A program made the position numbers and the translations under genes. This document shows positions 60,317-64,000 of a DNA stretch of 64,000 nt, piece after piece (position 1 is the stretch's first letter; each line of letters opens with the position of its first letter). The stretch covers positions 1-64,000 of the forward strand of contig CAUORE010000005.1 in NCBI GenBank assembly GCA_963506915.1, given 5' to 3'. Source of the DNA: JABCPE02 sp963506915. Lineage in GTDB: Bacteria; Bacteroidota; Bacteroidia; Flavobacteriales; Weeksellaceae. A model generated the notes under the pieces. The model did no database searches. It was not told the origin of the DNA and worked only from the letters and a program-made list of their open reading frames with translations.

Positions 60317-61057
60317 TTATTCAAATTTTAAAACAAACATCAGTGCATTTGTTTTTAAGGAAGACATTGTCCCTGCCCAGTAGTTAGGCGTTGTCGCATT
60401 ATCCTGCACCAGTTCGTTGTTTATTAAGAATGTTCCTCGTATGGCAGGAGTAAGTTTAAATTTAGAAAAATAAAACTGTATTCCTATCTCCGCTGACCAA
60501 GCAAAATTATTCGTTCTCGTTCTAAAAGTCCCTTGCAGATTGTCATTCACACTTTTTTCATTAGATTGTAAATTTACCAGCCAATTCACCCCTCCCGCTG
60601 CGTAAGGACGAGAGTTAAACCATCTATTCCCATGAAGTTCCAGCATTACAGGAACATCTACATAAGTGGATTTCACCTTTCTCAAAGTATATAAATCTCT
60701 ATCCGCAGGATTCACCGCTAAAACCGCTGCATTTTTAAAAGTAAGCTCCCTCTCCACGAACTGAATTCCTGGTTCCAGCCTGATATCCAGATAATCATTG
60801 ATTTTCATTCTTCCTATAAGTCCAGCTCCGAATCCCAAAGAATTTCTCACTATCACAGGGCTGTTATGCTCCGAAAATCCGTTCGCCAGCTTCACTTTAT
60901 AATCAAAACTATTGGCATTGAGATAAAACCCATAGCTGTACTTGTCCTCATCTATCCACTCCAGCCTGTCCGGTCTGTCTCTGATGTTAAACAGCGACTG
61001 CGCGTCCGACATTGAAAAAAGTCCAAACAATGATAATACTCCAAACAATTTTTTCAT
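60317..61057 (-). CDS. porT: PorT-type outer-membrane protein of the T9SS
   Basis: Small beta-barrel of the type IX secretion and gliding apparatus. Signal peptide (ends FSMSDAQ) then a barrel of ~225 residues: EDKYSYGFYLNANSFDYKVK, SLGFGAGLIGRMKINDYLDI, DVPVMLELHGNRWFNSRPYA and a terminal strand LMFVLKFE. The location 1 bp downstream of ubiE is conserved in Flavobacteria, where PorT/SprT follows ubiE; that position supports the call strongly. It is essential for secretion through T9SS in related species. 246 residues. Confidence 0.88.
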   Translation of the reverse strand: MKKLFGVLSLFGLFSMSDAQSLFNIRDRPDRLEWIDEDKYSYGFYLNANSFDYKVKLANGFSEHNSPVIVRNSLGFGAGLIGRMKINDYLDIRLEPGIQFVERELTFKNAAVLAVNPADRDLYTLRKVKSTYVDVPVMLELHGNRWFNSRPYAAGGVNWLVNLQSNEKSVNDNLQGTFRTRTNNFAWSAEIGIQFYFSKFKLTPAIRGTFLINNELVQDNATTPNYWAGTMSSLKTNALMFVLKFE

Positions 61058-61058
61058 C

Positions 61059-61790
61059 TTATTTTTTTGCTTTATAAATTGTTACAATTCCTAAACTTAA
61101 TTTTTTGTACTCCACTTTTGAAAACCCCAAATCTAATAAAATATTTTTCATTCTCTCCCCACAAGGAAAATTCTGCACAGAGTCTGGCAGATAGGCATAC
61201 GCCTCCTTTTCACCAGAAATCATCTTTGCTAAAAATGGAAGCACTTTCCTAAAATAAAAATTATACAAAGGCGACAAAACTCCCTCCATTCTTGAAAATT
61301 CTAAAATATAGACATTTCCATTTTCCTTGACCACTCGCCTCAGCTCACTTAGACCTTTTTCTAAGTTTTCAAAATTCCTTACTCCAAATCCAACGCTCAC
61401 AGCATCGAATTTATTACTTTCAAAAGGTAAATTTTCTGCATTTGCTTTCTGAATGGTTATGTCAGCTCCCAGCTCTTTGATTTTTTTATCAGCCAAATTG
61501 AGCATTTCTTGGGACAAATCCACAGCAGTTATTTTCACTCTGAATTTTTTCCAAAGCGCTATTGCCAGTTCGCCCGTTCCTGTGGCAACATCCAGAATTT
61601 GTTTCGGGTCATCGCTCTGCATCCAGTTCACTAAGCTTTTTCGCCACAAAAGGTCTATCCGAAGCGAAAACAAGCGATTAAAGAAATCATATCTTGGAGC
61701 TATTCTATCAAACATATTTTCCACTCTCAAAGTTTTATTTGAGGCAGAACCATCTACTTTTGTATTTAAGTTCGATTGATTTTCAAGCAT
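61059..61790 (-). CDS. ubiE: Demethylmenaquinone methyltransferase
   Basis: SAM-dependent methyltransferase that completes menaquinone synthesis (also called menG). Visible motifs: MFDRIAPRYDFFNRLFSLRI, ILDVATGTGELAIALWK (SAM site), KANAENLPFESNKFDAVSVG and GFGVRNFENLEKGLSELRRV. 243 residues. It directly precedes porT with 1 bp between and is expressed from a TATATTTG promoter. In Bacteroidetes the quinone is menaquinone, so the MenG role is intended. Confidence 0.95.
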   Translation of the reverse strand: MLENQSNLNTKVDGSASNKTLRVENMFDRIAPRYDFFNRLFSLRIDLLWRKSLVNWMQSDDPKQILDVATGTGELAIALWKKFRVKITAVDLSQEMLNLADKKIKELGADITIQKANAENLPFESNKFDAVSVGFGVRNFENLEKGLSELRRVVKENGNVYILEFSRMEGVLSPLYNFYFRKVLPFLAKMISGEKEAYAYLPDSVQNFPCGERMKNILLDLGFSKVEYKKLSLGIVTIYKAKK

Positions 61791-61826
61791 TTAAAAACAA
61801 CATATCTTTCAAAATATATTCGGCGG

Positions 61827-61834
61827 CAAATATA
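61827..61834 (-). promoter_or_regulatory. ubiE promoter -7 element
   Basis: Minus-strand TATATTTG; the spacer to the nearest TTG is ~13 bp, shorter than usual. Confidence 0.45.
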
Positions 61835-61878
61835 TCACAAAAAAAATCAAATTATCATTAAAAGAAGCCTTTTTCCGA

Positions 61879-63987
61879 TTATTTCCCTGTTCTATTTAGC
61901 AAGTCATCTATGCTGGTGTCTCTTATCTCATTATCAAATTTCTTCCCTGTTTGGAATTGGTAAGAGAATTTTATAGAAATTCCGCGAGAATTGTTTTTGG
62001 TGTAATTATAAGTATAAATTCCATTAATATCCAAATATCCTTTCGTTCTGTTGGAATTGAAAACATCGGAAATATTCAGTATTAAATTTGCTTTATTTTC
62101 AAACAATGGAACTCTCAGATTTAAGTCTGTATAAAAATTGGAATAATTATAATTAAACTGCTGTCTGCTCGGCGTGGAGTAATTCACAGAAACATCTAAT
62201 TTCACTTTTTTAAACAAATCAAAACTATGAATACTCTCCAAAGTCGCATAATAAGACTGGGTTGAAAGATTATACTGTCCTGCTTTGAAACTGCTGTGAG
62301 AAAGGTTTATTTTATTGGTTGTATTCCAAAAATCAGCAATTTTTACAGGAATATTAATATTAAAAAGAAAAGTATTCTGATATCCAGCATTTTCAAGTTT
62401 TGAAAATAAAACTCCGTTGTTCAATAGATTAGAAACATTGATAATGTTATTTTCTGAATAAAGATAACGAAACACAAAAGAATATTTTTTCATCAAAACA
62501 TATCCTGCCTGTGAGATAAAATAATCCATTGGTTTCAGATGCTGATTTCCAGAACTCCACACATCGGTCTGCTCCACCATGATGGTAGGGTCATAGCTAA
62601 AAAAAGAAGGTCTGGTAAATCGTTTGGAAGCGTGAAGATAAAAAGTATGGTTTTTATTGTGAGTGTATGTAACCGTTGCCGAAGGTAGAAACTTATTATA
62701 ATTCGCCCTGCCGTCTAATCCTTTATTCGTTTGAAAATCAGCATCAGTATATTCATTTCTTAATCCCAAATTATACCTTAATTTTCCTTTGGACAAAGAA
62801 TAATTGAGATAAGCAGAATATATATTTTCATTGAAATAAAAATTCTGTGAGCGGCTGTCTATAAAAGTATCAAAACTATAATAATCAGCCGTATTTCTAT
62901 TGTCGCTGTTGGAAAATTTTACTCCAAATGAGAGCTTGTTCTGTTCGTTGATTTTTTTAGTGTAATCTGCTGAAGCTGTAAAGATTTTATAATCTAATCT
63001 GCCATTTTGAGTATAATTTTCTGAATTTAAAAATATACCATTTGCATAAAAATCATTATAACTCCTGAACGGATTATAAAACTTCTCCAAAGCATAGTCG
63101 GCATTGATAGTCAGCTCATCATCTTTGTCTGATGAAAAGTCATACTGCAAGGAAAAAGTATGCGTTTTATCCTTAGTTTCAGAAAAATTATTAATAAAAG
63201 AAGTTCCCGAACTGGATAAAGTCTGAGTTTTGTAGTGATAAACATAGTTTTTATCCAAATCCATATCAGCAGTATAGTTGTAAAGGAAACTCAGCTTATG
63301 TTTATCATTAAAATCATAATCTAAATTAAAAGTTGCATTATTCCCAAAACGCTTGGTTTTGCCTCCATATTCGCCCTCTCTGGTCAGCTGGTCAGTCCAT
63401 TTTTGAAGGGAGTTTCCTTTCGCATCAGAATATTTTATGAAATAATCTCCAGATGCATAAACTCTGAGTTTCCCAAAGGTTGCCATATAGTTAGCATTGC
63501 TGTTATGCCCAAATTTATCGTTATAATAAACACCTGTTCCCAGCCCAAGAACCTGCCCTTCCACTTTTTTAGTAGTAATGATAATCTGCGCTGTGTAGCG
63601 ACTGTCCATAGAAGCATCTGGAGTATCGTTTATCTCTATACTCTTTATAATTTTGGCATCCAAAGAAGACAGAAAAGTATCAAACTGGTCAGGGCTTATT
63701 TTGACTTCTTTTTTGTTAAGAATGATTTGTATTTTATCACTTCCCAAAATTTTCAGTCCGTTGGAATAGCTGACATTTGGAGAAAATTTTATAATCTCAG
63801 AAACATTTTCTTTCTGCTCCAGCATTGTCCCTGAAACATTCAGTTGGTATCCTTTCAAAGTCTGTGCTACAGGCTGTTTCTTTATTATAGAAACTTCTTT
63901 TATCTCTGTAACTTTCACAGAATCTTTCTTCTCCTGTGCTAAAAACACAGTAGGAATCAACCCGATGAAATAAAATGTTTTCTTCAT
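61879..63987 (-). CDS. TonB-dependent-type outer-membrane receptor
   Basis: 702-residue outer-membrane protein with signal peptide (ends FLAQ), a short N-terminal segment, a plug-like domain (~40-140: TMLEQKENVSEIIKFSPNVS, IIKSIEINDTPDASMDSRYT) and a barrel of ~540 residues (DYDFNDKHKLSFLYNYTADM, FYLHASKRFTRPSFFSYDPT). It resembles the Bacteroidetes outer-membrane beta-barrel (OMP_b-brl) group, which includes proteins without the usual N-terminal carboxypeptidase-like domain. No SusD or TonB gene is adjacent; the substrate is unknown. It is AT-rich. Confidence 0.82.
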   Translation of the reverse strand: MKKTFYFIGLIPTVFLAQEKKDSVKVTEIKEVSIIKKQPVAQTLKGYQLNVSGTMLEQKENVSEIIKFSPNVSYSNGLKILGSDKIQIILNKKEVKISPDQFDTFLSSLDAKIIKSIEINDTPDASMDSRYTAQIIITTKKVEGQVLGLGTGVYYNDKFGHNSNANYMATFGKLRVYASGDYFIKYSDAKGNSLQKWTDQLTREGEYGGKTKRFGNNATFNLDYDFNDKHKLSFLYNYTADMDLDKNYVYHYKTQTLSSSGTSFINNFSETKDKTHTFSLQYDFSSDKDDELTINADYALEKFYNPFRSYNDFYANGIFLNSENYTQNGRLDYKIFTASADYTKKINEQNKLSFGVKFSNSDNRNTADYYSFDTFIDSRSQNFYFNENIYSAYLNYSLSKGKLRYNLGLRNEYTDADFQTNKGLDGRANYNKFLPSATVTYTHNKNHTFYLHASKRFTRPSFFSYDPTIMVEQTDVWSSGNQHLKPMDYFISQAGYVLMKKYSFVFRYLYSENNIINVSNLLNNGVLFSKLENAGYQNTFLFNINIPVKIADFWNTTNKINLSHSSFKAGQYNLSTQSYYATLESIHSFDLFKKVKLDVSVNYSTPSRQQFNYNYSNFYTDLNLRVPLFENKANLILNISDVFNSNRTKGYLDINGIYTYNYTKNNSRGISIKFSYQFQTGKKFDNEIRDTSIDDLLNRTGK

Positions 63988-64000
63988 TCTTTTTTGTCCA

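Noticed and set aside
1..64000. CRISPR array, prophage, insertion sequence or tRNA genes
   Set aside because: No regularly spaced repeats, transposase or integrase motifs, or cloverleaf sequence seen in gaps.

Overview
The window is a compact, AT-rich chromosomal segment of a Bacteroidetes bacterium, most likely order Flavobacteriales and probably the Weeksellaceae (Chryseobacterium/Riemerella/Bergeyella-like). The reasons are the PorT homologue of the type IX secretion system beside ubiE, a TamL-type lipoprotein Omp85, families typical of the phylum (DUF4290, Mpl, KdsD, DUF4230, head-GIN DUF2807), low GC, and promoters that repeatedly fit the Bacteroidetes -7 element TAnnTTTG. I see no tRNA, rRNA, CRISPR array, prophage or insertion sequence. 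The genus is not proven from sequence alone.

Layout. 1-3711 (minus): purA, a lipid A phosphoethanolamine transferase-like gene and glyA (cut by the window edge) as a probable operon. 3872-8018 (plus): hpt, adk, obg, an orphan 2-oxoacid:ferredoxin oxidoreductase beta subunit and a lipid kinase. 8054-12253: a lipoyl E2 acyltransferase (minus), then SulP, a thioredoxin-like lipoprotein and DUF4230. 12257-22171 (minus): AlkD-like repair protein, PAP2 phosphatase, a tandem pair of small paralogues, a DUF2807 lipoprotein, agmatinase, a WGR-DUF4240 protein, and an envelope cluster murA-DUF4290-mpl-plsC. 22275-33411: relA/spoT, nhaA, yihY/rlmH divergent pair, an OmpA-type porin, and an RNA methyltransferase that overlaps tamL head to head. 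34160-42764: ychF, DUF58, PopT (DUF368), an M1 peptidase, thyA and a GH25 lysozyme. 42850-49735: a barrel protein, a glycosyltransferase, a candidate toxin-antitoxin-like pair, recQ, two small paralogous secreted proteins and kdsD. 49744-63987: tatC, clpP, yciI, dnaG, speA, a metallophosphoesterase, a FabH-like synthase, rny, a 6S-type RNA, zapA with a coiled-coil partner, porT, ubiE and a TonB-type receptor.

Functionally this is mostly core biology: purine salvage and synthesis (purA, hpt, adk), peptidoglycan synthesis and recycling (murA, mpl), undecaprenyl phosphate recycling (PopT and PAP2), outer-membrane assembly (TamL, KdsD, PorT, OmpA), stringent response, replication and repair (dnaG, recQ, AlkD-like) and RNA turnover (rny, RlmH). 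Accessory material is confined to small AT-rich genes between these blocks. Most convergent gene pairs share one bidirectional hairpin terminator, and several divergent pairs share or overlap their promoters.

The most unusual items are: a zinc-ribbon-less DnaG; MurA with Asp in place of the fosfomycin-target Cys; a candidate toxin-antitoxin-like pair embedded between recQ and a glycosyltransferase; a 6S-like RNA with its own terminator between zapA and rny; two interlocked divergent promoters in a 39-bp gap; and a tamL/RNA methyltransferase head-to-head coding overlap.
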